Assembly (NCBI GenBank): GCA_025056215.1
Contig: JANWWC010000003.1
Span: 124,001-188,000, forward strand
Length of the DNA: 64,000 nt
Source of the DNA: Cytophagales bacterium
GTDB taxonomy: Bacteria; Bacteroidota; Bacteroidia; Cytophagales; Flammeovirgaceae
Reading direction: 5' to 3'
In this document: piece by piece, positions 1-10,247 of the stretch
Layout of the letters: every line of letters starts with the position of its first letter
Numbering within the stretch: position 1 is the first letter of the stretch
Notes under the pieces: model-generated
Database searches by the model: none
Told to the model about the DNA's origin: nothing
The model's input: the letters and a program-made list of their open reading frames with translations, nothing else
Position numbers and translations under genes: made by a program

Positions 1-79
1 GTAAATTGGTTGAAAGTTATGATGCGCTAAATTTAGAAAATATTTGAAAACGATTGCAGCCTCAAGAAAGAATATTTGT

Positions 80-1774
80 TCACCGCGGATTGAGCAACTC
101 TAACTTTCCATTCACAAGTTTTACGACGGGAACATATTCATTTTCATTAGAACGAGAATAATCATAGCCTACGCTCATTACCCCTCTGAGAAAAGAAGAT
201 TGGCGCATGGCTTCAATCAAAGAAGAAGGATTCTTACAAAGATGACTCCCAAACAAATACATTGTCTCGAATCCTAATCGAACAAATTTAGAAGGAAGAA
301 TTCCCATCTTTTCGATGTACTTGTGAGTAAACCGTTTGACTAAGATAGAATCTTGATTGATTTGAAATTGCGGATAAACAAAGTGAACATTTGCGCGCTC
401 AATTTGGTGAAATTTTATTTGGTCGAACTCCAACCAACTATAATCAGCCAAAATAGGAATGTTCAAATTTAAAGAAAGAGAAGCAGATAAGATATTAAAT
501 GCAGTCGTTACATCGTTAGTAGCCGCATAGATGCAACTCTGGCGCAAAACAGAAACTTTTTGTAAAGAATCTGATAAAATTTTATAACCTTGTTTACCAA
601 CCTCAAAAACATGAAAAAGTTCTACTTTGCCACCTTCTTGTTGAAATACTTTTTTAAAGGTTTCAGCTAATAACTTGCTGGAGGGTTGTTTGTCGTACAC
701 AATGCAAGCATATTTGACTCGTAAATAGCGAATTGCAAAGAGAGCTGCTTGTTTTGCCTGAGTTTCGGGAGTAGTATGCAATAAAAAAGCAAAAGGATTA
801 TTTTCAATCACTTGTGGATTAGTAGACAAAGGATTGACCATAGGAATTTGATACTGCTTTGAAAATTCCTTCACCAACGGAACAGTATTAGGGTGAAGAG
901 GACCAATAATCAAATTTGACTTTTGAAATTCTGGATTTGCAAGAATGCGCCTCACTTTCAAACTATCTTTGTTAGTATCGAATACTAAAAGATTAAACAC
1001 ACAAGAAGGAAATGTTTCCATTAAAATTTCAGTTGCAATCCGAACCCCTTCGTATAAATCGAACACGTACTGGTTTTTAATAGAACGAGCCGAAACAGCA
1101 TTGTCTCCTAATACAAACGGTAATAGTAATGCTACTCTTATGAAAGATTTTAAACCATGATTGCCAGTATTTGGTTTTTCTACCCAAGAAGCCAAAACAG
1201 GAGAGTTTTCTAAGTGCAAAAGCTGTTGAATGACCTGCTCAAACAAAGCGTGGTTTCTCAAAGAGTAAGGCTGCTCTTTAAGTTTGTAGAACAAAATCTC
1301 CAAAAAAGCACGGTCCTGATACGAAGAAGAATAATTAGCTTCTAAATCGTTAATCGACAAGTTATTGTAAATGTTCTTTTTAGCTAAATACACATCTTCT
1401 GCCCAAAAAGGATCCTGAATTTTTTGAAGCATTTGTAGGGCAGAAAAGTATTCTTTTTTTTCCATTAAACACAACGATTCTAAAAAATACGCTTCTTCTT
1501 TTTTCTCCCAAGAAGGTTGAGAGCTTTGCAAAAGTTGCAGCCATCGAACCGCTTCATCGAACTTATTAAGTTGATAAGCACAATAAGCATAAAAGTATAC
1601 TGCGTAAGGAAAGTAAGCTTTTTCAGAAGGATTTTTGGCTACACTTTCAAATATTGTCATAGCAGATTCGTATTTTCCTTCTAGTAGAAGCTTTTTTCCA
1701 TAAAAAAAAGGATTGCTAGATTGGCAAAAGGCAATTTCATAAATCGAGAGCCACAGAATCAAAAACTTTTTCAT
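80..1774 (-). CDS. TPR plus periplasmic-binding-fold (PBP1-like) exported protein
   Basis: A 564-residue protein with a cleavable-looking signal peptide (MKKFLILWLSIYEIAFCQ, residues 1-18). Residues about 20-190 are short amphipathic helix pairs of TPR type. From about residue 208 the sequence follows the type I periplasmic binding fold of the LpoA/LppC and branched-chain amino acid receptor superfamily (IRVALLLPFVLGD, LIIGPLHPNTVPLVKEF, IPMVNPLSTNP). By family knowledge such proteins bind a small ligand or a partner protein in the periplasm. No ABC permease or ATPase lies nearby, so a transport role is not supported; a sensory or envelope-assembly role is inference. It reads toward the left edge and is followed upstream on the same strand by the porin gene, 121 bases away. 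The ATG at 1774 fits the signal peptide. Exact ligand unknown. Confidence 0.8.
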   Translation of the reverse strand: MKKFLILWLSIYEIAFCQSSNPFFYGKKLLLEGKYESAMTIFESVAKNPSEKAYFPYAVYFYAYCAYQLNKFDEAVRWLQLLQSSQPSWEKKEEAYFLESLCLMEKKEYFSALQMLQKIQDPFWAEDVYLAKKNIYNNLSINDLEANYSSSYQDRAFLEILFYKLKEQPYSLRNHALFEQVIQQLLHLENSPVLASWVEKPNTGNHGLKSFIRVALLLPFVLGDNAVSARSIKNQYVFDLYEGVRIATEILMETFPSCVFNLLVFDTNKDSLKVRRILANPEFQKSNLIIGPLHPNTVPLVKEFSKQYQIPMVNPLSTNPQVIENNPFAFLLHTTPETQAKQAALFAIRYLRVKYACIVYDKQPSSKLLAETFKKVFQQEGGKVELFHVFEVGKQGYKILSDSLQKVSVLRQSCIYAATNDVTTAFNILSASLSLNLNIPILADYSWLEFDQIKFHQIERANVHFVYPQFQINQDSILVKRFTHKYIEKMGILPSKFVRLGFETMYLFGSHLCKNPSSLIEAMRQSSFLRGVMSVGYDYSRSNENEYVPVVKLVNGKLELLNPR

Positions 1775-1895
1775 GTTTAGTGTTAGAAAAATTGAAAATT
1801 TTCAATTTCAAAATGGCAATTTATTGGTGTTTTCTCATGTAAACAAACTCTCAATCCTGGTTTGAGAAGCGCCAGAAAGCCCAGAAGTTTCAGAT

Positions 1896-3932
1896 TTAAT
1901 CATAAAAGTACCAACTTAACCCGAACTCAAACTCTCTTGCCTGACCTGCATAATGAGGAGTAACGTAATAGCCCGGCGTATTAAAGCCTATTTTTTGGAG
2001 CAGATTCGTAATCTTTATGAAAACTCTCGTGTTTTTAATGATAAAATTTACAAAAAGTTCGGCGATCAAGTAATCTCCGTAAGGTCGTACGTCTTGCAAA
2101 TGAAACTGCTGAGTAACAGGCATGTAAGTTTGTTTGTAAAACGACGTATGATAATGAAAATCAAAACCCATTTGGGAGAGTGTCGCATTGCGAAAGAGAT
2201 ACTTTTGGAAATATACTTGATAATTTATAAGACTTTGAGGCATACGCATGTAATAATTCTTTTGAAGAAGTTGATAAAAATCGAGATGATGCATCAAATC
2301 GCCTGTTTTCAAACTAAAATTCAATCCTGTTAGACTGTAGGAAATATTTTCAGGAACTTGCCGAGGAATGGCTGCAGTATCCCAATAAACATACCCTCGA
2401 ACTTGGTGAATCTCTAAAAAACCTTTAAAACTCCAATTTCTTCGTTTCCATTTTATTTTTGCAGACCACTTTTGATAAAAAGTAGTGCTAAAATATGAAT
2501 GATTCCATCGAAAATGGTTTCCGAAGTAATACCTGACTGGCAAAGAAGGAGCTATCTGATACTGAAAAAATCCTATTTCTGCCCGATTGTGATGTAGCAA
2601 GCATTCTAATTTACGTTGGGGAACATAATTGCCTCTTAGAAGATGTTCTTGCTCCACTCTTAAATAAGTAGTTGAATCGTAATAAATTCTTCCTACAACC
2701 CCTGCATAATGCTCAGGGAAAATATTAAACGGAATGCGGTCATAAAGGTTTTTATCAAATGTCATATATTCTTGCGCTGCTACATAGCTTTTTTGTCTGT
2801 GCCAGAGCGCAAAAAATAATTTATTATCGCGCTGATACTTAACCCCTTGTTGGTTCTCATAAAACTGATAAACAAACTTGTGATAAGTAAACCGCGGATT
2901 GAGAAAAATGTTTCTATAAAAATTTGCATCTGTGCCTGTAGCAAAAACGCTTCCTGCAGCGCGCATAAGGTCGTTAGAAAAAGCATTTCTCTGAGAATAA
3001 CGAGTAAAACGATGAAATAGACGAGTGCCTGGCAAGAGCTCAAATTCGTGGTACAATCGCCATTTTTCGCGATACTGCTCGGCAGTGGCGTTATAAAGGC
3101 GATTTACGGTGCCGCGATTATCTTGCATAAAAGGCGTGTAAATACTCGGCAAAATCTCTACGAGAACGCCTCCAGTTTCTATTGTGTTATGAAAATACTT
3201 GGAGGCATTTGCCATAATCTTGTAGCGCTCGTTAGCAGTTTTTGCATTAAAGCTGAATAAAAAAGTCTGGTGTCGTACTTGTTTATCGTTGTTATTGATT
3301 CGTTGATTGGCTACCAATAAGGGCGCATCAATCCGATGATAAAGACCCGATATATTGATATAAGGTCCTATATTGCGCGCATAGCCTACATCTAACAACG
3401 AGCGCCGATTTCCCCCTTGCACGTATTCCCAAAAAGAAAAAGGCGATTTAGTGTTATAGTAACGGATGCGGTCTTCGTCATAAATATGCGGATTGTACAC
3501 ATCAAATCCATGTCTAGTTCCTAATTCTGTAATTGGCTGTACATATACAGGAAAAGTTGCCGTACCTACGTTGCCCAAGTCTTGGAGCAAGTAACCACTT
3601 TTGGCTACTGCATTATAGCGGTGCAAATGTAACAAAGTAGTATCAGGATGCTGTATGCATTTAGTATTTTCAAACCAATCGCGTTCATGCCAAAATTGTG
3701 TCGTGAAGGCACCATAAATTTGTTTAGTAGAATCATCTTGAATAGCTCTCCCGCTCTCATCTACTCGAATGCGGCTATTGCTATCGTCAAAAGGGCTTTG
3801 AGGGCGGTTCACATTTCCGAAAGGGTCGTTTATATTGCTCTGATTAGGAGCAGAAGAAGCATCGCGTCTCTGTTGCGCAAACGTTGCGTATGAGGTGAAA
3901 AAGAAAACGACAACTAAAAAATACCTTCTCAA
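1896..3932 (-). CDS. Putative outer-membrane porin (Bacteroidetes type)
   Basis: A 678-residue protein with a signal peptide (MRRYFLVVVFFFTSYATFAQ) followed by a low-complexity Gln/Asn/Pro/Asp-rich spacer to about residue 60. The rest is full of alternating aromatic and polar strands typical of a beta-barrel, ending in an aromatic residue (SWYFYD) as outer-membrane barrels usually do. The architecture and size match the large putative porin family (Porin_10 type) common in Cytophagales. I infer an outer-membrane channel; substrate cannot be read from sequence. A TAGTTTTG minus-10-like motif sits on the minus strand at 3947-3954, just ahead of the start, without a clear upstream TTG. The downstream TPR/PBP1 gene has the same orientation and may be co-transcribed. 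Family call is fairly firm, function only general. Confidence 0.75.
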   Translation of the reverse strand: MRRYFLVVVFFFTSYATFAQQRRDASSAPNQSNINDPFGNVNRPQSPFDDSNSRIRVDESGRAIQDDSTKQIYGAFTTQFWHERDWFENTKCIQHPDTTLLHLHRYNAVAKSGYLLQDLGNVGTATFPVYVQPITELGTRHGFDVYNPHIYDEDRIRYYNTKSPFSFWEYVQGGNRRSLLDVGYARNIGPYINISGLYHRIDAPLLVANQRINNNDKQVRHQTFLFSFNAKTANERYKIMANASKYFHNTIETGGVLVEILPSIYTPFMQDNRGTVNRLYNATAEQYREKWRLYHEFELLPGTRLFHRFTRYSQRNAFSNDLMRAAGSVFATGTDANFYRNIFLNPRFTYHKFVYQFYENQQGVKYQRDNKLFFALWHRQKSYVAAQEYMTFDKNLYDRIPFNIFPEHYAGVVGRIYYDSTTYLRVEQEHLLRGNYVPQRKLECLLHHNRAEIGFFQYQIAPSLPVRYYFGNHFRWNHSYFSTTFYQKWSAKIKWKRRNWSFKGFLEIHQVRGYVYWDTAAIPRQVPENISYSLTGLNFSLKTGDLMHHLDFYQLLQKNYYMRMPQSLINYQVYFQKYLFRNATLSQMGFDFHYHTSFYKQTYMPVTQQFHLQDVRPYGDYLIAELFVNFIIKNTRVFIKITNLLQKIGFNTPGYYVTPHYAGQAREFEFGLSWYFYD

Positions 3933-4254
3933 AACAATTTTTTTTGCAAAACTATAAAAACCTTCAGAAAAAGATTGAATTCGCTAAAAAATACAGAGCT
4001 GTACGAAAGGTATTAATTTTTGATCTGCTGCGCATTCCTAAAAAACAGCTTGGATGCTCGCATGTAAAGTTTTCTCAAAGGCGCATGATTTTTCTAATCA
4101 TAAAATCTTTAGATTTTTGACAAATATTCAAAAATTTTTATTTTTACTTTAAAATTTTCCATAAATGCCTTAATACTCGTCGATAATTCCGTATTTTAGT
4201 GTTCCCAAATTAGTGCAATACCCCGTCTGTGAACTTGTAAAAAACCAAATAAAC

Positions 4255-7200
4255 GTGAAAGATTTAACTGTTCTAACACCTAAAAAGGCTCTCAACAAAG
4301 CCTTTTTAAAGCTAAAGCCCACTAGAACTGAAATTGAAGCCTTTAAGGCTAATCTTAGCACGCTCATCGACAGCACAAACGACAAAGAAAGTGAAGAATT
4401 TCATAAAAATCTTGTCATTGACTTTTTAAAGAAGACCTATTACGAACCGAACCATTTTATCAATACCAAAGGCAGAAACGACTTGGTGATTCACAACGGA
4501 CAAAATGCAAGTTCGACCGTTGGCGTAATCATTGAAACCAAAAAACCGACCAACAAAACCGAAATGCTTACTACCGACAACCTCAACAAAAAAGCATTGC
4601 AGGAGTTGGTTTTGCATTATTTACGGGAAAAAATTACGCATCAAAACCTTGAAATCAAGCACTTGATAGCGACCAATATCTACGAATGGTTTATTTTTGA
4701 TGCCACCTTATTCGATAGGCTCTTTGCCCAAAACAAAAACCTCGTACAAAAATTCAACGACTTTGAAGGCGGTCGTTTGGCAGACACCAAAACCGACTTT
4801 TTCTACAAACAAATTGCAGAGCCATTTATTGACAGCATTGTTTCTGAAATCGAATTTACCTATTTCAATATTCAGGATTTTCAAAAAAAAGACAAGGCGG
4901 ACGATACCGAACTCATTGCTTTGTTCAAAATCCTTTCGCCCGAACATCTTTTAAAACTTCCTTTCGCCAACGACAGCAATACCCTCGACAAACGATTTTA
5001 CAGCGAACTCTTGCACATTATCGGGCTGACTGAAACCAAAGACGGTACTAAGAAGCTCATTCAGCGAAACAAAGCTGGCGAACGCCACTCTGGAACAATT
5101 CTCGAAAATGCCATCGCGCAACTCGACAGCCTAGACAAACTCAGCCGATTGGAAAAACCCACCCAATTCGGCAACAACAAAGAAGAACAACTTTTTAACG
5201 TGGCATTAGAACTCTCGATTACTTGGATAAACCGCATTTTGTTTTTGAAGTTACTGGAAGCGCAACTCATCACCTACCATAAAGGCGATAAATCTTATTC
5301 GTTCCTTAATCTCGAGAAAATCAAAGATTATGACGACCTGAACACCTTGTTTTTTCAGCTATTGGCTCGCAAACCCAACGAACGTAACGAAGATGTAAAA
5401 AATGTGTTTGAGAAGGTTCCTTACCTGAATTCTTCGCTCTTCGAACCCACCGACTTAGAACATAACACTATTTTTATCAGCAATCTAAGAGACAATAGAA
5501 CCATTCCGATTTTTTCGCAAACCGTACTCAAAGACCAGCAAGGCAAAAAGCGAACAGGCAATCTCAATACGCTGCAATACTTATTTGAGTTTTTAGATGC
5601 TTACGATTTTGGAGCAGAAGGCGGAGCAGAAATTCAGGAAGACAACAAAACACTCATTAACGCTTCCGTGCTGGGATTGATTTTTGAGAAGATAAACGGC
5701 TACCAAGATGGTTCATTTTTCACACCCGGTTTTATCACGATGTACATGTGCCGGGAAACTATTCGGAAAGCTGTAGTGCAGAAATTCAACGAAACCAAAG
5801 GCTGGAATTGCCAAAACATGGACGAACTCTACGAAAAAATTGATTTTACAACCGCAGAAGGCAGAAAAGAAGCCAACCAAATTGTAAACACGCTCAAAAT
5901 TTGCGACCCTGCCGTAGGCTCTGGACACTTTTTGGTTTCGGCACTCAACGAAATAATTGCCATCAAAAACGACCTGAAAATTCTCCAAGACCGTGGCGGA
6001 AAACGCCTCAAAGAATACCACGTAGAAGTAGTCAATGACGAACTCATCGTAACAGACCAAGACGGCGAACTCCTCGAATACAACCCGACCAACAAAGAAA
6101 GCCAACGCATACAAGAAACCCTTTTCCACGAAAAGCAAACCATCATTGAAAACTGCCTCTTTGGAGTGGACATCAATCCCAACTCTGTCAAAATCTGCCG
6201 ATTGCGGCTCTGGATTGAACTTCTCAAAAACGCATACTACAAAAATGCTACCGAATTAGAAACATTGCCCAACATAGATATCAACATCAAATGCGGAAAC
6301 TCTTTGGTGAGCCGTTTTGCCATTGATTCAGATTTAAAACAAGCCCTGAAAAAAAGCAAATGGAACATAGATACCTACAAAAACGCCGTTGCCACTTACC
6401 GAAACGCCCAAAGCAAGGAACAAAAACGGGAAATGGAACGCCTCATTGCCGACATTAAATCCGAGTTTAGGAGCGAAATTGCCAAAAATGACCCCAAGCT
6501 TATCCGCAAGCGAAAACTCGAAGGCGAACTCTTTAATCTCATCAACCAAACTTCTGTCTTTGAACTTTCGGAAAAAGAGAAAAAAGAAAAAGCCAAAAAA
6601 GCCGAACAACTCGCCCAAGAAATCCAAAAACTTGAAACCGACATTGAAGCAATAACATCCAACAAGATTTTTGAAAATGCTTTTGAATGGCGTTTTGAAT
6701 TTCCTGAAGTATTGAATGATGAAGGCGATTTTGTAGGCTTTGATGTGGTAATCGGAAATCCGCCGTATGTTGATTTTAGAGAAATTGACAAAAACCAAAT
6801 AAAGCATTTACAACACTACAAAACATTAAAAAACTCGCCACGTCCTAATCTGTATCAATTTTTCATCGAGTTAGGCTATAAAATCATGCGAGAAAATGCT
6901 TATTTCTGTTATATCAATCCCAACCAATTTTTATCGATCGATGCAGGCTACGGTTTGCGAAAGCTTATCGTCGAGAATACGATAATTCAATTTATTGACG
7001 ACCTTTCTTACGTTAAAATTTTTGATGAAGCATCTACTTACACGGTAGTTTGGTCGTTCAAAAAACAAATCAATGGAAATTATTCTGTGCGAATTAGTAA
7101 GTGCTATCATGTTGATGATATCGGAAAAGAAACTCTGCAAGTCCAAAAAGATGATATCATAGCAAACGGAAAATATCTGATTATTACTAATGTTAATCAA

Positions 7201-7881
7201 TTGATTGTTAATAAGATAGAAAAAGATAAAGCAAAACTCAGTTCGATATGTAATATGATTTGGGGAACTTCTCAAAGCGGGTATGGTCAAAAGAAAATCA
7301 CTCATGATACCTACTTACAACTATCTGAGAACGAAAAACAAGCGTATCAAAGAATTATTCAGACAAAAGATATTAAAAGTTATGTCATTGATTGGAAGCA
7401 GGAATATATTCCCCAAAAAATCTTTTCCCCAAAAGTAATTGAGAAGTTCTTACTCAAAGAAAAAATTGTTATCGCAAGAATGACCTTGAAATTACAAGCT
7501 GCTCTCGATACAGAATATTTTTTTGTAGGAAAATCTACCGTTCTTTTCGATTGGAATAAAGATGTTAATCCTTACTATTTATTAGGGATTCTCAACTCAA
7601 AACTTATCAATTTTTGGTATATCAACTATTTTGAAAATACGCATTTACGGGGTGGCTACATTCGTTTTGATATTCCTTATTTAAAGAAAATTCCCATTGT
7701 GATAGCAGAGAAAACCCAACAAGAAGATATTAGGTCGGTTGTTGAGTCAATTATTTCTATTAAGAAACAAAACCCATCAACCGACACCACTGCCTTAGAA
7801 GCTCAAATCGACTGCATGGTGTATGAACTATACGGCTTAACGGAAGAAGAAATCGAGATTGTAGAAAGCTCATCACGTTAA
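4255..7881 (+). CDS. Type IIG-like (Eco57I family) restriction-modification enzyme
   Basis: One polypeptide of about 1208 residues combining nuclease, adenine methylase and specificity parts. Near residue 76 to 96 lies a PD-(D/E)XK nuclease signature (NDLVIH, then VIIETKKP giving D...E-x-K). Near residue 551 is the AdoMet-binding motif I (CDPAVGSGHFL) and near 831 the N6-adenine methylase motif IV NPPY (VIGNPPYVDF). A Lys/Glu-rich helical stretch precedes NPPY; the last 350 residues are the target-recognition part. By family knowledge it would methylate and cut at an asymmetric site. The frame is open upstream to a GTG at 4213, but I prefer the GTG at 4255 because the following KDLTVLTPKKALNKAF looks like the family's usual N-terminus. 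No separate methylase or specificity subunit is nearby. Base composition differs from neighbours, suggesting transfer. Confidence 0.88.
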   Translation: MKDLTVLTPKKALNKAFLKLKPTRTEIEAFKANLSTLIDSTNDKESEEFHKNLVIDFLKKTYYEPNHFINTKGRNDLVIHNGQNASSTVGVIIETKKPTNKTEMLTTDNLNKKALQELVLHYLREKITHQNLEIKHLIATNIYEWFIFDATLFDRLFAQNKNLVQKFNDFEGGRLADTKTDFFYKQIAEPFIDSIVSEIEFTYFNIQDFQKKDKADDTELIALFKILSPEHLLKLPFANDSNTLDKRFYSELLHIIGLTETKDGTKKLIQRNKAGERHSGTILENAIAQLDSLDKLSRLEKPTQFGNNKEEQLFNVALELSITWINRILFLKLLEAQLITYHKGDKSYSFLNLEKIKDYDDLNTLFFQLLARKPNERNEDVKNVFEKVPYLNSSLFEPTDLEHNTIFISNLRDNRTIPIFSQTVLKDQQGKKRTGNLNTLQYLFEFLDAYDFGAEGGAEIQEDNKTLINASVLGLIFEKINGYQDGSFFTPGFITMYMCRETIRKAVVQKFNETKGWNCQNMDELYEKIDFTTAEGRKEANQIVNTLKICDPAVGSGHFLVSALNEIIAIKNDLKILQDRGGKRLKEYHVEVVNDELIVTDQDGELLEYNPTNKESQRIQETLFHEKQTIIENCLFGVDINPNSVKICRLRLWIELLKNAYYKNATELETLPNIDINIKCGNSLVSRFAIDSDLKQALKKSKWNIDTYKNAVATYRNAQSKEQKREMERLIADIKSEFRSEIAKNDPKLIRKRKLEGELFNLINQTSVFELSEKEKKEKAKKAEQLAQEIQKLETDIEAITSNKIFENAFEWRFEFPEVLNDEGDFVGFDVVIGNPPYVDFREIDKNQIKHLQHYKTLKNSPRPNLYQFFIELGYKIMRENAYFCYINPNQFLSIDAGYGLRKLIVENTIIQFIDDLSYVKIFDEASTYTVVWSFKKQINGNYSVRISKCYHVDDIGKETLQVQKDDIIANGKYLIITNVNQLIVNKIEKDKAKLSSICNMIWGTSQSGYGQKKITHDTYLQLSENEKQAYQRIIQTKDIKSYVIDWKQEYIPQKIFSPKVIEKFLLKEKIVIARMTLKLQAALDTEYFFVGKSTVLFDWNKDVNPYYLLGILNSKLINFWYINYFENTHLRGGYIRFDIPYLKKIPIVIAEKTQQEDIRSVVESIISIKKQNPSTDTTALEAQIDCMVYELYGLTEEEIEIVESSSR

Positions 7882-8024
7882 GGTGGTTTTCTTTATAAGC
7901 CATAAGTGTTTTTTATTTCAATGAGTTGATATTGCTCTGTAAGGAAGAGAATTGACATTTTCTGCAATTTTTCTGCAAAACGCATGAATTTGCCACAAAT
8001 ACAATGAAATTAAAAAATCATCGT

Positions 8025-8032
8025 TAGTTTTG
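8025..8032 (+). promoter_or_regulatory. Bacteroidota -7 motif ahead of the S9 peptidase gene
   Basis: TAGTTTTG matches the TAnnTTTG -7 consensus. No good TTG lies 19-21 bases upstream, so this is a half-site. It would give a leader of roughly 40 bases to the preferred ATG at 8079. Confidence 0.4.
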
Positions 8033-8078
8033 AGAAAACCATAATACTTTGAAGCGTACTCAAACCATCTGCGCTGTT

Positions 8079-10247
8079 ATGAAAAATCGTCAGTGTTATT
8101 ACTTGTTTGCCTTGATAATCATTCTACAACAATCGTACGGACAACCCAAAACTCCTACTTCGCGCGTATCTGAAAAAGTGCTTACTATCGAGCAAGCTAC
8201 TTTCGGAATGGCCACAGGCGAACTAGCTCCCGAGAACTTAGAGCAAATTCAGTGGATAAGCGCCAACGACGATTATGCTTATGTAAAAAACGATACACTC
8301 TATAAAGGAAACATCAAAGGCGACGACAAACCTATTCTGACAATCAACACCTTAGCAGAAAAAATGGTAAACCGCAAAAATAAACCTTCTAGTTTTCCTT
8401 CTATTACTTGGCAAACACCCAACAGTTTTTGGTTCATACACGACAATACCTTATGGGAATACGACATCAACAAAAACGCATTCACGCTCGAACTCAAACT
8501 GCCAGACTCTGCATCTTTCCGCGATGTTTCTCCTAGATACGATGTAGCTCAAACCATTAAAAACAATCTATGGATAATTCGCAAAACAGAGTTAGTAGCT
8601 GTATCTCAGGAAAGCAACCCTGCTATTCTGGTAGGGCAGGCGACTCATCGGTATGAATTTGGAATTCGCAAAGGAACGTTTTGGTCTCCTTCTGGCAAAC
8701 TGTTAGCCTTTTATCGCACCGATGAAAGCATGGTAACAGAATATCCCATTCTTGATTTTTCAGTGCGTCCCCCTAAAACAAATACTATCCGTTATCCTTT
8801 TGCAGGTGGAAAAAGCCATGAAGTTACTATAGGCATATACAACTTGGAAAACAAACAAACTACTTACCTTCGGACAGGTACGCCTAAAGAACAATATCTC
8901 ACTAATATCACGTGGGACCCTACTGAACAATTTATTTACGTAGCTGTAGTCGATAGAAGTCAGCGCATCATGCAATGGAGAAAATACAACACTACCACAG
9001 GCGAACAAGTAGCCTCTTTTTTAGAAGAAAAAAGCATCAAATACATAGAACCAGAAAACGGATTATTCTTTTTTCCTAAAACAAAAAACAAGTTTTTATA
9101 TTTGAGTGAAAAAACTAATTTCCAACATCTTTATGTTTCTGATACAGAAGGAAAAACTAGCGAGCAACTTACCTCTGGCGGTTGGGAGGTGACAGAAGTT
9201 TTGGGAATCGACCCTTCTGAGAAATTTGTTTATTTTATTTCTACGCAAGATGCTCCTATCGAAAGGCAAATCTATAAAATAGACCTAAAAACCAAGCAAC
9301 TTACAAAAATTTCTTCTGATAAAGGTGTACATCAAGGGTGGCTAAGTCCTTCAGGAAAATACCTTATCGATAGCTATAGCAATTTAGATGTTCCTAAGCG
9401 AATTCGCATCATCGACTTAGCTACGAATCAACCTATAAAAACCCTTCTTAACTCTAGAAATCCGCTTCTTAACTATAAAATAGGAAAAATAGAAATTAAC
9501 CGACTCAAAGCCCAAGATGGTACCATGTTGTACTATCGGATTATTAAACCTCTCGATTTTGATGTAAGCAAAAAATATCCGATGCTGGTTTATGTCTATG
9601 GAGGTCCTCATGTTCAACTCATTCGCGAGGAATGGATGGGAGGTGCCGACTTATTTCTTTTCTTTTTAGCTCAGAATGGTTATATTATCTTTACAGTAGA
9701 TGGAAGAGGTTCTCAGTATCGCGGACTAGAATTTGAACAAAAAATTGTAGGAAACTTAGGAGAAATTGAAATGGCAGACCAACTGTCGGGAGTAGAATTT
9801 ATGAAAAAGCAGCCCTACATCAATCCTAATCGAATTGGTGTGTGGGGATGGAGCTACGGTGGGTATTTAACTTTATCCCTCATGACTAAAAAACCTAATG
9901 TCTTTAAAACTGGCATTGCAGGAGCACCCGTTACAGATTGGCAACTCTACGAAATCATGTACACCGAACGATACATGAGCACTCCTGAAAAAAATCAAGA
10001 TGGCTACTACAAAGCTAATCTCCTCAACTTTGTTAAAGATCTCAACGGAAATTTATTAATCGTACACGGCACACATGACGACACTGTAGTGCTACAACAC
10101 TCTTTAGATTTCATTAGAGAATGCATCAAATATCAAAAAATGGTTGATTTCTTGCTCTATCCCGAGCAAGGACACCAATTCCGAGGCGATGCCCGCCTCC
10201 ATATCAACCGCAAAATTTTAGATTATTTTAACAAAAACCTGATTTGA
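8079..10247 (+). CDS. Dipeptidyl peptidase IV (S9B prolyl oligopeptidase family)
   Basis: An exported serine peptidase that, by family, removes X-Pro or X-Ala dipeptides from peptide N-termini in the periplasm. The N-terminal two thirds form the beta-propeller (DPPIV_N) with repeated WSPSGK/YFIST blades. The C-terminal alpha/beta hydrolase domain holds the nucleophile elbow GWSYGGYL, an Asp in LLIVHGTHDD and a His in EQGHQF, so the catalytic triad is complete; the oxyanion region YVYGGPH is also present. The frame opens at a TTG (8049), but the ATG at 8079 gives a normal signal peptide (MKNRQCYYLFALIIILQQ) and a sensible leader, so I start there (722 residues). It ends one base before the convergent SiaC-like gene. 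Annotation of family is firm; physiological role, probably peptide scavenging, is inferred. Confidence 0.93.
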   Translation: MKNRQCYYLFALIIILQQSYGQPKTPTSRVSEKVLTIEQATFGMATGELAPENLEQIQWISANDDYAYVKNDTLYKGNIKGDDKPILTINTLAEKMVNRKNKPSSFPSITWQTPNSFWFIHDNTLWEYDINKNAFTLELKLPDSASFRDVSPRYDVAQTIKNNLWIIRKTELVAVSQESNPAILVGQATHRYEFGIRKGTFWSPSGKLLAFYRTDESMVTEYPILDFSVRPPKTNTIRYPFAGGKSHEVTIGIYNLENKQTTYLRTGTPKEQYLTNITWDPTEQFIYVAVVDRSQRIMQWRKYNTTTGEQVASFLEEKSIKYIEPENGLFFFPKTKNKFLYLSEKTNFQHLYVSDTEGKTSEQLTSGGWEVTEVLGIDPSEKFVYFISTQDAPIERQIYKIDLKTKQLTKISSDKGVHQGWLSPSGKYLIDSYSNLDVPKRIRIIDLATNQPIKTLLNSRNPLLNYKIGKIEINRLKAQDGTMLYYRIIKPLDFDVSKKYPMLVYVYGGPHVQLIREEWMGGADLFLFFLAQNGYIIFTVDGRGSQYRGLEFEQKIVGNLGEIEMADQLSGVEFMKKQPYINPNRIGVWGWSYGGYLTLSLMTKKPNVFKTGIAGAPVTDWQLYEIMYTERYMSTPEKNQDGYYKANLLNFVKDLNGNLLIVHGTHDDTVVLQHSLDFIRECIKYQKMVDFLLYPEQGHQFRGDARLHINRKILDYFNKNLI

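Noticed and set aside
3-47. Open frame reading KLVESYDALNLENI then a stop at the left edge, possible 3' end of a plus-strand gene.
   Set aside because: Only 14 codons are visible, with no recognisable family; chance occurrence cannot be excluded.
5713-6807. Long minus-strand open frames opposite the RM gene (157, 141 and 132 residues).
   Set aside because: They are antisense shadows of a well-supported coding frame with clear catalytic motifs; their translations are Phe/Val-rich mirror products without motifs.
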